From assembly GCA_020724125.1 (NCBI GenBank), contig DYHM01000033.1:1-6439 (forward strand): a stretch of DNA of 6,439 nucleotides, in the 5' to 3' direction. Each line of letters opens with the position of its first letter. Position 1 is the first letter of the stretch. This document shows, in pieces, positions 5,982 through 6,439 of the stretch. The stretch is from Patescibacteria group bacterium. GTDB taxonomy: Bacteria; Patescibacteriota; Minisyncoccia; Minisyncoccales; CG1-02-41-26. The position numbers were made by a program, and so were the translations under genes. The notes beneath the pieces are model-generated. The model made no database searches, had not been told where the DNA came from, and was given only the letters and a program-made list of their open reading frames with translations.

Positions 5982-6179
5982 TTAGTTGAGATTATTTTGT
6001 TTATCTGGAAAAATTGTTAAAGCATACGGAAACCTCAGAGCTTCGAGATTAGTGGTAAGAGGAATTACTACAGCGATATTTGTCTTGGTATTAGAAATTA
6101 AAATTGCCGGTCTTTGGCCATATTGTTCGTAACCGACGCCAATAACTAAATTGACAATGCAAATATCGCCTTTATTCAT
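5982..6179 (-). CDS. Truncated MazF-like endoribonuclease toxin (N-terminal half)
   Basis: This is the part of the toxin gene that can still be translated, 65 aa. MazF toxins are sequence-specific single-strand RNA endonucleases that arrest growth until bound by their antitoxin. The fragment has the N-terminal SH3-like strands: KGDICIVNL, the motif GQRPAILIS with the conserved catalytic-type R23, and VVIPLTTN with the conserved threonine at 42 or 43. It stops just after FPDKQNNLN, before the strand and helices that complete the fold and dimer interface, so toxicity is unlikely. Its ATG overlaps the antitoxin stop as ATGA. Product identity is clear, but whether a stable peptide is made is not. 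Confidence 0.8.
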   Translation of the reverse strand: MNKGDICIVNLVIGVGYEQYGQRPAILISNTKTNIAVVIPLTTNLEALRFPYALTIFPDKQNNLN

Positions 6180-6391
6180 ATACTTTTTTCAAATTTTAAA
6201 AAATCTTCATCGTTGATTTTTTCCCAAACTTCCAATTCTTTCTTTAATTCCATTTTTTTCCCCAATATTTGAAAATAATACAAAACAGCATTGATTAAAA
6301 AATCTTCCTTGGAAATACCTATCTTTTCTGAAACCTCTTTTATTTCTTTTTCTATTTTTTCGGAATAGTTATGGTAGTTATATTTTTTCAT
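6176..6391 (-). CDS. Antitoxin of a MazEF-type module (probable ribbon-helix-helix)
   Basis: This 71-aa protein precedes the MazF-like toxin gene and overlaps it by ATGA, the classic arrangement for an antitoxin that is made first. Residues about 8-43 (YSEKIEKEIKEVSEKIGISK, then EDFLINAVLYYF) look like a ribbon-helix-helix DNA-binding and dimerisation unit. The C-terminal part, KKELEVWEKINDEDFLKFEK, is acidic with a conserved-looking tryptophan, like the toxin-wrapping tail of MazE-type antitoxins. Such proteins usually repress their own operon. The frame is intact, in contrast to its toxin. Five of eight isoleucine codons are ATA, more than in the ribosomal block, in keeping with an accessory origin. 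The start is the first ATG and no good ribosome site is seen. The family is inferred from layout and composition. Confidence 0.75.
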   Translation of the reverse strand: MKKYNYHNYSEKIEKEIKEVSEKIGISKEDFLINAVLYYFQILGKKMELKKELEVWEKINDEDFLKFEKSI

Positions 6392-6439
6392 TCTATCAAA
6401 TCAAAATTAGAAGTCAAAGAAAACAAAATCAAAATGCAA

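Larger units (their letters stand above)
5703..6179 (-). pseudogene. mazF: MazF/PemK-family toxin pseudogene (nonsense codon plus MITE)
   Basis: This is the full extent of the toxin gene before decay. After codon 65 an in-frame TAA (5984-5982) interrupts it. The same frame then continues with ESIVLIFQIRAIDKSRILKT, IGRINKNLEK and KINEMLREMLKLL, which is the usual C-terminal half of MazF (final strands and helix). The frame then enters a TA-flanked inverted-repeat element (5712-5854). Removing that element and one TA joins LKLL to GAA AAA TAA, giving an ancestral end LKLLEK and stop at 5705-5703. The reconstructed protein is 111 aa including the residue now replaced by TAA, the normal MazF size. 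Two independent lesions are therefore visible. The nonsense codon is the damaging one; the element alone would only have altered the extreme C-terminus. Confidence 0.85.

Noticed and set aside
5982..5984. Alternative genetic code explaining the stop in mazF
   Set aside because: The codon is TAA, whereas the known recoding in related candidate phyla concerns TGA. TGA ends nusB, rpmF and the antitoxin at their expected C-termini here.

Overview
The window is AT-rich (roughly one third G+C by eye). Every convincing gene lies on the minus strand, so transcription runs from high to low coordinates. The genes use the standard bacterial code: nusB, rpmF and the antitoxin end at TGA at their expected C-termini. 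Several traits suggest a small-genome bacterium of the Candidate Phyla Radiation (Patescibacteria, perhaps a Parcubacteria-type lineage). These are Lys/Glu-rich tails on ribosomal proteins S16 and L32, few Shine-Dalgarno sites, an rpmF-nusB-rnc-rpsP order instead of rpmF-plsX or rpsP-rimM-trmD, and A-rich low-complexity repeats between genes. This assignment is inference, not proof.

Reading in the direction of transcription, the right end (about 6391-5703) holds a small toxin-antitoxin pair. An intact 71-aa antitoxin overlaps a MazF/PemK toxin gene by ATGA. The toxin gene is broken: an in-frame TAA follows codon 65, and the missing C-terminal half of MazF can still be read in the same frame behind it. 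A 143-bp MITE-like element with inverted ends GGACTTACGC and a TA duplication sits at the gene's 3' end. Removing it restores an ancestral reading frame of 111 codons with its own stop. Downstream are a hairpin that could be the cassette's terminator and two tandem 23-bp repeats, ahead of rpmF.

The middle (5466-3426) is a block for translation and RNA processing: rpmF (L32), nusB, rnc (overlapping nusB by ATGA) and rpsP (S16). NusB acts in rRNA antitermination and RNase III in rRNA processing, so the block is coherent. The left part (3337-106) holds an unrecognised winged-helix-like gene with strikingly different codon use, followed after 28 bp by a large Clp/Hsp100 ATPase. That ATPase has a ClpB-type middle domain together with an IGF tripeptide where ClpC proteins carry their ClpP-docking loop.

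The most interesting points are the layered decay of mazF (nonsense codon plus MITE), the ClpB/ClpC hybrid features, and the codon-atypical gene in front of clpB. I see no rRNA or tRNA gene, no CRISPR array and no wholly new system.
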